From Hexactinellida sp. DTS-2022 (Eukaryota; Porifera; Hexactinellida): a stretch of 64,000 nucleotides of DNA. A program made the position numbers and the translations under genes. Below are positions 44,388-56,279 of this stretch, piece by piece (the stretch's first letter is position 1; each line of letters starts with the position of its first letter). The notes beneath the pieces are model-generated. The model did not search any database. It worked only from the letters and a program-made list of their open reading frames with translations, and was not told the DNA's origin. The stretch is from NCBI GenBank assembly GCA_028753945.1, contig JAPNXP010000004.1, positions 3,224,001-3,288,000 of the forward strand, given 5' to 3'.

Positions 44388-45341
44388 CAGTGTTTCTCAA
44401 CGTGGGCGATATCGCCCCCTAAGGGGCGATACGAGAGACGAGGGGGGCGATAAAACGGTTAGGGGCGATTGGGGGGCTACAAGACTGTAAGGGGGCGGTA
44501 GGGGGGCGATTTGATTCACTTTAGCTAGAATCTAGAAATTTACATGTTCATCATTTCGGCTATTCTTGACCTAATTAAATCCCGATCTGAAAAATCTTGC
44601 ACTGGGCACAATCAAGGGCCTCGATACTGTGGGAGCCTCGACCCCCGAAATCAATGCATTCGTGCGAGAGCCTCATTTCTCTCCCCAAATATTTTGTGCA
44701 CCTCATGTATTTATTTCCCCTGAAATCAATGATAAATTGTTGTCTTTAAATTATTTAGTTATACTCAATGTTATTTGATTTCTTCTTCTCTCCTAAGAAT
44801 TTTTAAATTAAGAGGAAATCAATTTATAATTTTATAAAAAGAAAAATTCCTGTGCTTCGCCCCCCGACCCAATCTGCTTTTTAAATCTACGCCCCTGGGA
44901 CCATGCCCAACTTTCACACTAAACATGGTTGTCAAATGTAAATATACCGATAATACCGTATTTCCCCGAATAAGCGCCTCGGTGCTTATTGATTTAATGG
45001 TCTAAATTTGCACTCATTTTTTCATGAAATTTCCAGAAAATAATATTAAGGTGCATTCTAATGGTACCCAGCGAGATTAAACATCCTATAATTGCCTAAA
45101 TCACACCATTTCCATTGCAGTTATCATTTATTGGGAATAAATTTTAACATACAGATAACATTTTTATAGAGCCGGCGCTTTTTTAAGCCCAGGCGCCTTT
45201 TTCGGGAAATACGGTTTATAACTTTATATAATATCTGTCTTAGTTGCTTGGTTCTTTATTTATGTTAAAATTGTAGGGGGGCGATAAGCACTGGCACTAT
45301 CCGCTAGGGGGCGATCGACTGAAAAAGGTTGAGAAACACTG
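44388..45341. mobile_element. hAT non-autonomous element in P-like copy 4
   Basis: TIRs CAGTGTTTCTCAAC and GTTGAGAAACACTG, each followed by GGGGCGAT motifs, with exact 8-bp TSD TTTTAACG (44380-44387, 45342-45349). 954 bp. It contains another small element at 44955-45215. Confidence 0.92.
44955..45215. mobile_element. Nested ACCGTAT-type MITE
   Basis: ACCGTATTTCCCCGAATAAGCGCC at the left and the inverse of ACCGTATTTCCCGAAAAAGGCGCC at the right, 261 bp. Related in its ends to 7277-7500 and 11808-12077. TSD not resolved. Confidence 0.6.
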
Positions 45342-45374
45342 TTTTAACGGTTCATTCTGAAGAAAAGAAGTTAA

Positions 45375-46071
45375 GGTTAAATTAGGGCAGATAAAGGAAA
45401 AAAAAAACATAAATTTCGTTTTGAAGTTAGGTCTTTGATTATCACATATATGGGAAGACATTATAGCTATTTCAAACTGAAAACAAAATCTAATTATCTT
45501 CTATAAATTCGAATTTATGGTGCGTGCAGTATTATGGTAATACAAAAGTCTCATAGGGGATTTTTTCGGACTGAACCTGATAAGTGTGTTGTTTGCAAGA
45601 TCATTATTAACTAAAGACATATCCTGTGCGATATATCACATAGATCATCGTTATGGGCGGTGGTGGCAAGTTTAGAATTTTGATTTGACCTAAATAAAAA
45701 AATTGCGACCTTTTGAACGCAAAAAATGAATAAAAAGTTCATCTTTTGATGCGATATTTGATAAATTTGGAGTCATAATTCAAAAATGTAAACCGACTAC
45801 CAACTCCGTACGCTTATTCTCTTTAAATATTGATTCTGATAACAAACATTGATGGCCGCATTGCCAAAATACCGCATAATATCGACCACAACTTTTGGAA
45901 ATCGCCCTATGAGAGATGTATATTAGCCAAATTTTGAAACTGACAAAAAATATAAAGTATAATAGATAGAGACATTTTCTTTTTGGTTTATTGCTTTATA
46001 GCGTATAGGGATCTATTTCTCACAATTACAGATTAATTCAAGAACTTTCATTCACCTGGGGTAATTTAACC
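45375..46071. mobile_element. TTAA-targeted MITE in P-like copy 4
   Basis: TIRs GGTTAAATTA and TAATTTAACC, flanked by TTAA on both sides (45371-45374, 46072-46075). TTAA targets are used by piggyBac and Kolobok transposons. Left out, it makes the host frame continuous (SYVLTSFLQ). 697 bp. Confidence 0.78.
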
Positions 46072-47230
46072 TTAAGACGTAAGAAAATTCGCAATTATTT
46101 GTTAGATGGTTAACTATATGTGGTAGTGCTTGACATGTATGCTTTAAACTAGTGAATGTTTGGCGGGATAAGGATGATTTATTTGATTTTGAATTTGCTT
46201 CCCAAGCTTCAAGCCAAAATACAACTCTCTCTAAGAATAAGAAGTGAGGATCTGCATTTACAAGAGGATTAGAAAATTCATCTTTTAAACCGATGCCCTT
46301 CTGAGGTGTACTAACATTAAAAATTTTCCAGATGTTAACAATAATCGAGATAAATTCTTCTGATTGAGTTTTAAAATTATCAATTCGCGAATTGTTCTGA
46401 ATTTTTAGACCAGCCCTTGTTGACTCCCTAAAAATCTTTAGAGCAAGTTTTACAATCCCACGCTCAAAGTTGAAGGCCAGCATGCTTTTGCTGTCAATTT
46501 ATGTGCGATTTTGGCGAAAGAGTGTTGCTCTTGTCTGTAAAGTAATCGTACATCTTCAAAACAAGCTTTGAAATTCGTAAGAGGGTATTTCGTAGAGATA
46601 TTAGAAATCTCTTCAAAAATTAGGAAAAACCAAAGTGTGGTTCAAATTTTTTGTATTAATCCAATTATTGCGAATAGTTTTCAAAATATGAACAGGATCA
46701 AAGAATAGGAAAAGGTTCCTGGTAATGTCGACCGGGTGAGGAACGATAGGAGTGAGAGTTTTTTTATCGGGAGAAAACTGTTTATATATTTTAACATTTT
46801 GAGGATAATTATCAGAACAAAGTACTTGGACATAGAGACCGCATTTTTCAACGTCACAAATTACAGATTTGATTGTAAGATATAAATTTGTTGCTTGGGT
46901 AGATACAAGGGGAACTTGGCGAACAAATCGATGACCATTTTTTGAGCAGACTTGACACCATTATTGCTAAAACTTTCCGTATAGGATCTTATGTGTACAA
47001 AGAAGGTGCAAATAATTTTGCCTCCTTTATAAGTTATATCGTATTTGACATGGATCTATTTGAATAATTACATTCTTTTGTTGAGTTGAGAATTCACAAG
47101 TCACGTTTTTCAAGAAAAGAATGTATTCGCTCTCTAGTCCAATAGGATGCTATAATCTCTCTAGTGTGTTAAAATGTGGAAGAGATAGACAGTCAAGAGA
47201 CTGTAAATAATTATAGCATGCGTGAGAATA

Positions 47231-48570
47231 AATATGAACGGTGAGCGATAATATCTAAAATAAAAATAGAACTTTAAAGTAAATTCAGAACTGGATGATC
47301 ACTACCACAGTCAACTCCCTCTATGCTGAAGCTCAAGGGCCCCCCATTTTTTTATTATATACCAGAGCATTTCAATAGTTACGTCAAACTTACGTGGATA
47401 TCCAAATTGGTTGAGAGCATTTTATTCAAAAATAGTTTTTGAGTTCGTCTTATTTCCTTCATTATTGATAATTAATTAAGTTAATCAGCCCATAGCTGGC
47501 GTGGGGTGTGAAGTATAAAAATAAAAACAGTTACATTTTCAATTTCGATTGAAATGTAGTTAATTTTCAGTTTCATTTTTCACATTCCTACCCAGCTTTG
47601 GGATTTATCATCTCTTATATTTTATTTCAACTTGAGATTTACTCTATGGAAATTAGTGATTTCATGCTTCCCGTGGAGTCGAAAAATCGCATCCATATCT
47701 AGGCCATTTTTCGATTTTATTGTACTGTATAGACTGTAAAGGCATATACTACATCCATACATAAACCAGCATTTACCCGTCTGTCAATATCGGTTTCAGA
47801 GCATCTTTTTCTTAGTAATTCTTATTGGACTTCGCTAGTGAACTTGGCCCAACGCATTGTTTGAAATTTCGATACTCTATTTCCAGTCATTTTGCGTGTA
47901 ATTTGTCTAACCAATTTTATGTATTTTACATTACCGGTATCGCAATTCTTGAAAAATGGTGGAGATAGAGTATCGAAATGTCTTACCATTGAATAGGAAG
48001 TTGGGAATGGGCTAACAATTGAAACCATTTACTGAGCTGTAACTATATTTTTTCTCGAGATACAACTTCAATCAGTGAAATCACGTTTCCAAGGCGACTG
48101 CGAAATGTGCATATGTGCTAGCATTCCATTTTTATTCTGAAATCTAAAAAGAAAATGATTCCTAGACTAGTTATTCACAGCAATTTGTTTCAAAAAACGA
48201 AATTATACATTTTAACTTTTTGGCTTATTTTGCCTATTAGTCATTACGGTAACTTCATTTCGACCAAGTTGCATCTCAAAAAATGGGTATTGTACATGAA
48301 CATCTTCATAATTAGTAATTACATACTAGCCTCGTTTATTTATTTCGGATAATAATTTAATCGCTTCTATTTCAGTTAAATACACTTACTAACCAATCCC
48401 ACTTCGAGAAAATTAAATGACTGCCATTGCCTTAGGTATAGAATGCTATGGTTTATATATTCATTATATGTTATAACTTTTGAGTTCTATGCACCTCTTC
48501 ATATGACAGCTTATAATTTTGTAGCTGAATAACTTATTGCATTCCATTGTTTATTTTATCTCAATTATAG
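47231..48570. other. A+T-rich stretch, nothing coding
   Basis: A pogo-type start CAGTCAACTCCCTCTATGC lies at about 47311 without a partner. A 19-bp inverted repeat ATTTCGATACTCTATTTCC / GAGATAGAGTATCGAAAT lies at 47864-47980. Confidence 0.45.
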
Positions 48571-48649
48571 GCCCGCTTATGCCCCAGATTCTGATCAGGA
48601 ACATAGTGATGATGACCGTGGAGCGTTAAATGATCCTGAAGAGTTATTG
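48571..48649 (+). CDS. Candidate host-gene exon A (acidic)
   Basis: TTATAG|GCCCGC ... TTATTG|GTAAGT gives good splice signals. Entering with one base left to complete a codon, it reads PAYAPDSDQEHSDDDRGALN and ends in phase 0. The next plus-strand exon at 57615 begins in phase 0. The peptide is rich in Asp/Glu; no family recognised. It is not matched by any transposase in the window, so a host gene is likely. Confidence 0.5.
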
Positions 48650-49495
48650 GTAAGTGAAATTGTTGAATTGGACACTAAATTTAGGCAGTGTTCCTCCTTA
48701 ATTCAAAGCAGAATATCGGATTTGTATTGCCTGACATTGTTCGAGGTGTTTTAACTCACCAGTCATTCTAATTGACTGATGATTATTCCACCTCTAGATT
48801 TAGCAACAAAAAATGTATCGTATAATGTATTCGTTCTTTCTTATTTAATTCGTTTTTATTTGTGTCATCTTTGGTTTACTTCTAAACGAGGAATAGTATT
48901 TATTTACTTAGCCCTAATATTTCAGATATTGCTTGTATACAGCTCACTTATGCATAGAATAGCTCATTTTTTCTTTCAAACTTAAGTAATCTTCACTAAG
49001 GATTTGAGGGTAAATTTCACCCACGAAAACAATTAACCCATGAGCGAAAATTCGGAGAAATACGGTATTATATTTCCATGCATATTTCTTATATAATCTA
49101 ATTAGAGGATAGTTGAGATTTCACCCACTCCTTCTGGAGATGTAACTGTTAAAATTAAGTCGTCCATTACTGAAATTTTCCGAGACATCGAGTATAGTAA
49201 ATTAGTAATATAGGCGGAGCCAGCCCAGCCATTTAGACAAAATTTACAATCAACAATCGATGTACATCGAATTTGGATTGTTGGTTTTTAAACTTTTGTT
49301 TAACTTACCCGGCCAAAAGTATTCGAACAACAATAAAGTCCATACAAACCGTCATGGTTTCTAGCCGCTTAATAACATTTACAGATGCTATTTATATGGG
49401 TAATTATATAAAGCGATATGTAGTATCCAAAAAATTGCGAAAAATTTAAATTTAAAGTTCTGTGGAAGTGTTAAACTCATTAACTTTATGATGAT

Positions 49496-49813
49496 CCGTG
49501 ACCTTCGTTATATACGGCCTTACTACTGAGTAAATTTTGCTGGACCATGGATTACTTAAAGGCCATTGATTATTATCTAACATATCTTTATCTCAATAGT
49601 TAGTAATGACAAACCTGAGGAATGCATTATAATTATATAGGAAGTTAGGAACATGATATCAAGGCATACATAACACCCTTTAGAATTGTGATATATCAAC
49701 ATTTGATTACGTAATCGCTATTTTTCGTGGGAATTATCGTGTTATTATAGCCAGTTTTAACATAGTTAAACGCGTTCTAAATGTTCAAAATTGGAACATC
49801 AGGATGTCCATAA
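49496..49813. repeat. Direct repeat pair, first copy (second at 50836-51149)
   Basis: CCGTGACCTTCGTTATATACGGCC...AACATCAGGATGTCCATAA recurs at 50836-51149 with few changes. The start resembles the TIR of the fold-back element at 34220. The right-hand TIR is missing from both copies. Confidence 0.65.
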
Positions 49814-50292
49814 GAGTGGTTGGGAGGGGGAATTCCTTGACAACGCGGGAATGGGACAGATTCCAATCTCAAAATTGTTTCTTCACTATCGAGTCACCCC
49901 TCTTTCTTCACCGCACAGTCATTTGTAAATAAATATGCATATAGAAACACTCTACGAGGTCATTTAAAGGTATACGTCAAAGCGGACTTTTGTCCGACTT
50001 TTCCGACAATTTTTGGCCGACATCTTGAAAATACAAAATTTCGTGATCTTCCATATCCATAACTTCTAATATATTTAGCTATCTTTGTGCAAATTTCAGG
50101 CTTGTATCAAAAATTGAACAATTAACGTTATATGGCTGTTATGCTGCCCCACTAGTAGTATATTAATCAAGATGCTTATCTACTCTCCCCGACAAAAAGA
50201 ATTTGAACACTGAGAGTTCTGATACAGACACAATAAGCTCCTGGCAGCGTATTAACGCTATTTTAACCAGAGTGGCCATGGGTTAATGGGTA

Positions 50293-50338
50293 TGGGTCAT
50301 GGGTCACGGCTCCGTGACCCATGATCCATGACCCATGA
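50293..50338. repeat. Near-perfect palindrome of ATGGGTCA units
   Basis: ATGGGTCATGGGTCACGG followed by its inverse CCGTGACCCATGATCCATGACCCAT; a strong hairpin with almost no loop. Role unknown. Confidence 0.6.
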
Positions 50339-50835
50339 GCAATTTGGAATTGTAAACTCAGAGAAATCAGTTGTTTCTTAAACTGTACGGGCAATTTTGT
50401 GGTATTGAAAGGGTTCCAAACAAATTCATCGATTAGTTTAGTTCTGTCATTATGTTACGTTCCGTTATTATGACAGACTGAAAGTATATTTAGATATTTG
50501 AAATTTGTGATGGGTCACAAATACGTTAGTGCAGGTTGGTCATGTGTCACAAATGCCAACCCAAGGTCCTTTCTGATTTTATCTACTTTGAAATTACTCA
50601 TAATATGCTGCAATAGTCATAAACAATAAAACATTTCGATTTTAGGCTATTTTCTGAATATCTATGAAGCGCATACTTGGCTTAAAAGGAATTGTGGTTG
50701 TATCTCAATAGAAAATAACCATCATAATTAGAAATTAAGCACCTAGAGTAATTCGTCCACGTGGTAGAAATCCGAAATGAGAATTTGTAAATCTGATTGC
50801 CTCATAATTATCGGGAATTACAAATTTAATTAGAT

Positions 50836-51149
50836 CATCCGTGACCTTCGTTTTATAAGGCCTTACTACTACTCCTAACCATGGATTACTTAAAGGCCAT
50901 TGATTATTAGAAGACATATCTTTATCTCAATAGTTAGTAAAGACAGACCTGAGGAATGCATTATAATTATATAGGAAGTTAGGAACATGATATCAAGGCA
51001 TACATAACACCCTTTAGAATTGTGATATATCACCATTTGATTGCGTAATTGCTATTTTTCGTGGGAATTATCATGTTTTTATAGCCAGCTTTTAACATAG
51101 TTAAACGCGTTCTAAATGTTCAAAATTGGAACATCAGGATGTCCATAAC
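50836..51149. repeat. Direct repeat pair, second copy
   Basis: See 49496-49813. It ends exactly where the fold-back element 51149-54026 begins. Confidence 0.65.
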
Positions 51150-51326
51150 TATTTGAATGAAATATATCGAAATTATAAATGGAATGAAGAAATATTCCTC
51201 GGTTGCCAGGGAAATGCATATTTCTTAAAATGACCCATAACTCAAAAACTATCAATTTTATGTAAACTATGCTAGTAATGATCTATCCGCAATTGGTAAC
51301 TTCCTATTCATTGATAATACATTTAT

Positions 51327-51426
51327 AGGCCTAACTTCAATAATCTTTGAGATAATGAGTGTATTACCATATAAATAATTAAGTGCTAATAATCTCATTA
51401 TCTCAAAGATTATTCAAGTTAGGCCT
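51327..51426. repeat. 33-bp stem inverted repeat
   Basis: AGGCCTAACTTCAATAATCT...ATGAG at 51327-51359 is inverted at 51394-51426 with a 34-bp loop. Absent from the matching place in the right arm of the fold-back element, so it is a small insertion. Confidence 0.6.
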
Positions 51427-51429
51427 GTT

Positions 51430-52621
51430 CAGGGTTGCCAATCCAATCCAATCCAATCCAATCGATGTAAATTTTGGCAATCGATATCGATAACCAATCC
51501 AATAGATGATATGATCTGACAATCCAATCCAATCGATAATCGATAAAATCATCGATTATTTATCGATTATATATCGATTTTCTATCGATTATTTGTCGAT
51601 TATTTGTCGATTTTCTATCGATTATTTATCGATTTCCCATCAATTATGCATTGATTATCCATCGATTGTGTGTAAATTATTATAATTTATAGAATATTTA
51701 TTTAGGGTTGTTTATCTTGTCACCATCAGGGTTGTATCAACTCATTTTGAGTTGGCAGAATCAACTCATTTTCTTGAATGAGTTGAATGAGTTGGTAACA
51801 AAAAAATGAATGAGTTGAATGAATTGGTGGACAAAAAATGAGTTGATACAACCCTACTTCCGACCATGGCCAGACAACTTTCACTTTGTCGTAACATTAA
51901 TGCGTAGGGAGATCCAAATTTGGCCGGATCACTTTTGAGAGCCGACCGACGCTGCTGTAAATGTATTATTAAACTGAAGATTTAAGATATACGTTAGTTA
52001 CAATTAGTTTAATAAAAAATGAGTCGGCAGAATCAACTCATTTTCTTGAATGAGTTGAATGAGTTGGTAACAGCAAAATGAATGAGTTGAATGAGTTGGT
52101 GAAGGAAATTTGAATGAGTTGGTAGACAAAAAATGAGTTGTTTTGCCAACTCAAAATGAGTTGATACAACCCTGGTCACCATGAGTAAGAAATATGGCAC
52201 TACCGAACCCAGGCAAAAGAATTTGAACAACAATATTATGAATTTATACATTTAAAGTTTAGAGCAGCATAATAACATCTATAGATGCTTCAATATGGAT
52301 ATTTACATAAAACAATACCGTATATGAAGTATAAACAAACAGCGAAAATTTTGATTACACATTTTTTGGAGGTGTTTAATTCATTAGCCATAATTTTGGC
52401 ATGTTTTTCATGCTTATTCGTCCAAACAAATAAATATACTAATATTATTCGCCCTACTCGTAAAATCGAAAAAATCGATAAAAAATCGATAATCGATAAA
52501 ATCCGCCGATAATTATCCAATCGATGAAAACTTTGGGCAATCCATCGATAATCCAATCGATACAAAATTCAGCAATCGATAATCGATAAGTTCTCTCGAT
52601 TGGATTCGATTGGCAACCCTG
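51430..52621. mobile_element. hAT element (CAGGGTTGCCAATCC ends), carrying another hAT
   Basis: TIRs CAGGGTTGCCAATCC and GATTGGCAACCCTG. 8-bp flanks GGCCTGTT (51422-51429) and GGCCAGTT (52622-52629), one mismatch; the target is intact in the right arm of the surrounding fold-back element. Interior of ATCGATTATT-type repeats. Same family as 22899-23325. Confidence 0.82.
51727..52174. mobile_element. Nested hAT MITE (CAGGGTTGTATCAACTC ends)
   Basis: TIRs CAGGGTTGTATCAACTCATT and the inverse, with exact 8-bp TSD GTCACCAT (51719-51726, 52175-52182). Interior made of TGAATGAGTTGG repeats. A fragment of the family lies at 10333-10450. Confidence 0.88.
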
Positions 52622-52787
52622 GGCCAGTTGCATGAGATTTTGAGGCACCATGAGATTTTGAGGCACTTGTATAGGTGAACCAAGGATACACATCTACCAT
52701 GAGATTCTGAGGCATTATACTGATTATTATTAGTTCCATTTTGAAACAGCCCTAAGTATGAGTCACCCAATTTATATATATATATAT

Positions 52788-53283
52788 ACTAGCGCGCTTC
52801 GCTTGCTAGGTCGTTTCGCGGCAGAACACAATCACACACCAACCGCGAAGCGATTGGTGTGTCGTTTATATACTCCTAATATTTATTATAAAGCGTAAAT
52901 AGGCCTAAATAGTCAAATTTAACAATGTGAAATTTTAATGATTACGTCATCATGTGAGTTAGCATAGTGGCGATCTGGTGTGACCAACGTGTCCGCATCA
53001 TTAATGTACATGTTCTATTAAATTTTCAGATTTTTATCTCTTTGAGGGCGCGAATTATGCGCGATTAAGTGAATTTTCAGGGTTCTCGAAATGTGACAAT
53101 GACGTCATAACTTGTCGAGGTGTGAGAAATTTTGAGTGGAAACCTCAACTTGTTGGCGGGTGCCAAAAGTTACCCATATATGCCAAAAATTCCATTTGGA
53201 AACCGTCCAATTTCTTCAATCAACTCGTAACATACAAACAAATATATTACACACATACCCAGGCTTGTGTTTTAATAGTATGG
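52788..53283 (+). mobile_element. Helitron-like repeat, copy 3
   Basis: ACTAGCGCGCTTCGCTTGC, after a (TA)n run, to GCTTGTGTTTTAATAGTATGG. It carries the CACACACCAACCG hairpin, and the 60-codon frame (RLSEFSGFSKCDNDVIT) is still open although its ATG is lost. Located at the centre of the fold-back element. Confidence 0.62.
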
Positions 53284-54357
53284 ATATAGCGCAACAATCT
53301 CTATAATTGTCAGTCTTTAAGTTTGGGAATTCGATTCTTTTATATGATATATATTTTATACTACACTGTATTTCCAAGAGTTATAACTTAATACACTAAC
53401 TCAGGAATACAATTACGTTATCCCGTTTAATTTTTATAATTTGTTAGAATTCATATATCATATTTATTTCCACACTTATGGAAAGAGAAGAATACCAGGC
53501 CATTCATCTATGTATTTAATTTCACATATTTAGTTTTGCTTAAACAAATGCTTAATTTGCAAATATCTCAAAATTGTACACATATCAAGACTCGATTTTT
53601 TGCTTGGAATTTTAAATACAGTCAAAACTAATATAAGGAAGATAGAATTCATAACTGCACCTTATTGGAATGCAACTGAATATGCGCCATTGAGCAATCA
53701 ATATTAGTTAGTAATCAGTAATCAGTGTAATGCCTCAAAATCTCATGGTAGATGTGTATCCTTGGTTCATCTATACGAGTGCCTCAAAATCTCATGGTGC
53801 CTCAAAATCTCATGCACAGGCCTATAAAGTGTATTATCAATGAATAGGAAGTTAACAATTGCGGATAGATCAGTACTAGCATAGTTTACATAAAATAGAT
53901 AGTTTTGATTATGGCTCATTTTAAGAAATATGCATTTCCTTGGCAACCGAGGAATGTGATATCATTCTATTTATAATTTCGATATATTTCATTCAGCTAG
54001 TTTTCGATATATTTCATTCAACTAGTCCGAGGTTAAAATACATATATTTTGTTTACTTGTGAATATAATTAGTACGTTTTATCCGAGTATTTTTTAAACG
54101 AATCATTTATATTGTATCAGATATGGGGGGGGAATCGGTTATTCGAGAATATTTTGTAGTATCCTAGAGTTATCTTAATCCTAGTACGCACTATTCGAGT
54201 TCCACTATACTTATGTATACAATATACTAACTCCATATATTTCTAATACGTACGTATATTGAAATTTTGCACTTTCTATTTTTTGGTAATATTATACAAT
54301 ATTTCTTTACTTACATACTGTCTCAATCAAATAATAACTTTTCGTGTCTTAAATTTT

Positions 54358-54963
54358 CAGTGTTAACCAGAAAGTCCACCGCGGAATAAAACCCCTGGTA
54401 AACCGGTTTTTTCCACCCCGGAAAAGGGCAGTAAATTTGGAAAAAAACACTTATGACCATATATGGTCACACTGCAGGCCAATTTATGGTCAGCTTCTAT
54501 AAGGAAGAGACAGATATTCTAAAGAGATTCTACACTTCTAGTGCCACCAATTGTTAAATTTAGAACTTTTGAGAGTGGGTCCCTAAACATAAACTAAGGT
54601 TAGTGAATTAAACACTAAATACACTGATCTACGTATATGATATGTTTACTAATTAATAGTACCAAATGTGCTAGGTAAACGCTGATAAGTGAGTTATGTA
54701 GATATTCTTCGAAACCAAATAAATCATTTAAAAGTAATACTACTAAGTTCTAACCGTGTGAAAGATATCAAAGTTGTGGAATGAGCATTTAATTGACTAG
54801 ACAGTTAAATAGTATCCGCACATTCACCTTAAAATATTAATTATGCGTATGCCAGTCAATAGATAAAGGCAGAAAAGTCCAGAAAAGGGCGGTTTTCCGG
54901 AAAAAACCGGTTTTCTCCACCTTCCTCAGTCTTTTCTAGAAAAAGGTGGTTTTCCGAACACTG
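54358..54963. mobile_element. hAT-like element (CAGTGTT ends)
   Basis: CAGTGTTAACCAGAAAGTCC and inverted CCGAACACTG, with CCGGTTTT.TCCACC blocks near both ends. Flanks TAAATTTT / TTTATTTT match only partly as a TSD. 606 bp. Confidence 0.6.
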
Positions 54964-55197
54964 TTTATTTTGGCTATTCCAAATTTTTATACAAATTACA
55001 ATACTTAACTATTTCGAACGAATTCAGTAATCAGATTTAAAAAAATTATATCAGAACCAGTGGCGGCGCACAGCGCCAGGATCTCCAGTCAGGGGGGCAC
55101 ACTTAATTATATTTTTTAATTACAGTTATCACAAACAACACTTCATGTTTACGTGAAGCAGTAATGTAAAATATGGAGCTATAAATAATTGTCCTGA

Positions 55198-55550
55198 TCA
55201 CTGTAGAACTATTATATGATTTGATAACTGGACTAATTGTTCAACAGTGTCTTCCATGTCTATCTTTGGAGTTCTTTCCCTGTTGATGGATAATGTGCCC
55301 AAATTTGGTAACCACACATCGCCATTCCACTCCTCAAATATGTCTTGAGAAAGATCGCTCATTCTCAGCGTTGGTATAGGAATTGTGCAAGCGATCCGGT
55401 ATACCATGTAAAGCTGCTTGTATCATCATTTGTGTTCTCTAAGAATGCTGGAATTTGAGAAATACTTGCAATTTTTGTCCACTTTCGCAAATTGAGTTGC
55501 AGAGACCTCACATTCGCTTTTGAGAATGTCCCTGAGAAGTTAGTAGTGGT
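55198..55550 (-). other. Unassigned open stretch
   Basis: The minus strand reads ANVRSLQLNLRKWTK and, in another frame from 55407, MVYRIACTIPIPTLRMSDLS to a stop at 55198. Composition is coding-like but no family is recognised and the two halves need a frameshift or an intron to join. Could be an old gene fragment. Confidence 0.25.
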
Positions 55551-56048
55551 CAGGCCTGGGGAAATAGTAATATGTAATAGTAATTGTATTAGTAACGATT
55601 ACATTTTAGAAGTAATAGAAATAGTGATAAGTAAGAGTGTTTCAAATAGGATGTAATAGTAATAGTAATAGAACCTATTGTAATAGGAATTATCTATTAC
55701 AATTCTATAACTTCGGACTGGCTTATTTGATTTTTCGTGAAGAAATAGGAAGTTGTTAAAATATATTTAAGGCAAGATGATTATCATTTTGAATTTGTCA
55801 CTTTATTGAAATTAGTTGTTTTATTAAAATTAGTTGTTTGGTTAGGTTAGATAATATGTTTTGTTTGTGTGGGATAATCAATTAAAATAATAAACTTCAG
55901 ACATTTTGAATCATAGCAGAGTCTTAGTAAATTTCTAGTAATTTGTATTAGTAATATTAAAAGTAATAGTAAAAGTAATAGTATTAGTAATATATTACAT
56001 ATATTCTAATAATGTAATTGTAATAGTATAGTACCACTACCAGGCCTG
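55551..56048. mobile_element. hAT-like MITE of TAATAGTAAT repeats
   Basis: CAGGCCTGGGGAAATAGTAA at the left and CCAGGCCTG at the right, with many AGTAATAG units inside. The CAGGCCTG ends are self-palindromic, so the orientation of the TIR cannot be judged, and no TSD was found. Confidence 0.5.
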
Positions 56049-56279
56049 GGGTCAATTACTCTAAAATGTAATATATTAAATAGTTTTCCTTGTTGTTAAG
56101 TTTTCCCTTGCTTTTTCCTACCCATCTTCTCGGAATTTCTACGACGGCGTTCAACTATGAGCTGGATTCCAAAACGTCCAATCACAGGACTATATCCCAG
56201 ATATCTTCAAAGAAGCCATCCCTCTGCAGGTCGTCTTTAGGGCAGATATCAAATTGACAGCCCTTTCTGTATCAATTTA

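Larger units (their letters stand above)
43613..47230 (-). pseudogene. P-element-like transposase, copy 4, interrupted by two MITEs
   Basis: Minus strand from about 47230: YNYLQSLDCLSLPH, then IQIDPCQ where related copies have MDEVH (Glu and His lost), VLCSDNYPQNVK (about 46830), VPHPV, RNNWIN, HKLTAKACWPST, a frameshift, LALKIFRESTRAGLK, FNVSTPQKGIG, LPHIVNHLTNNC. A TTAA-targeted MITE (45375-46071) and a hAT element (44388-45341) split the next part; joined across them the frame reads SYVL-TSFLQ-NEPLKHHCGLYRHKSGANYHI. Then ESERRLKLSS, FMAGYTVHKFY, C..C, DRGSLKWPS, SETWRNTCPSC and stop at 43613. There are several other frame breaks. The most complete C-terminus of the family in this window. 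Confidence 0.85.
51149..54026. mobile_element. Fold-back element with TTGAATGAAATATATCG arms
   Basis: The left arm (51149-51421, then 52622-52735) and right arm (53700-54026) are inverted copies: TTGAATGAAATATATCG, CGGTTGCCAGGGAAATGCAT, AACTTCCTATTCATTGATAA, then GCATGAGATTTTGAGGCACC repeats. The left arm is split by a hAT element (51430-52621); the uninterrupted right arm is its empty site (AGGCCTGTGCATGAG). The centre holds a Helitron-like repeat. Confidence 0.75.

Noticed and set aside
48779..48985. 68-codon hydrophobic open frame
   Set aside because: Low-complexity A+T-rich translation inside the proposed intron, with no splice sites or homology.
52290..52770. Overlapping minus-strand frames
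   Set aside because: They run across hAT ends and ATCGATTGG repeats, so they are by-products of the repeats.
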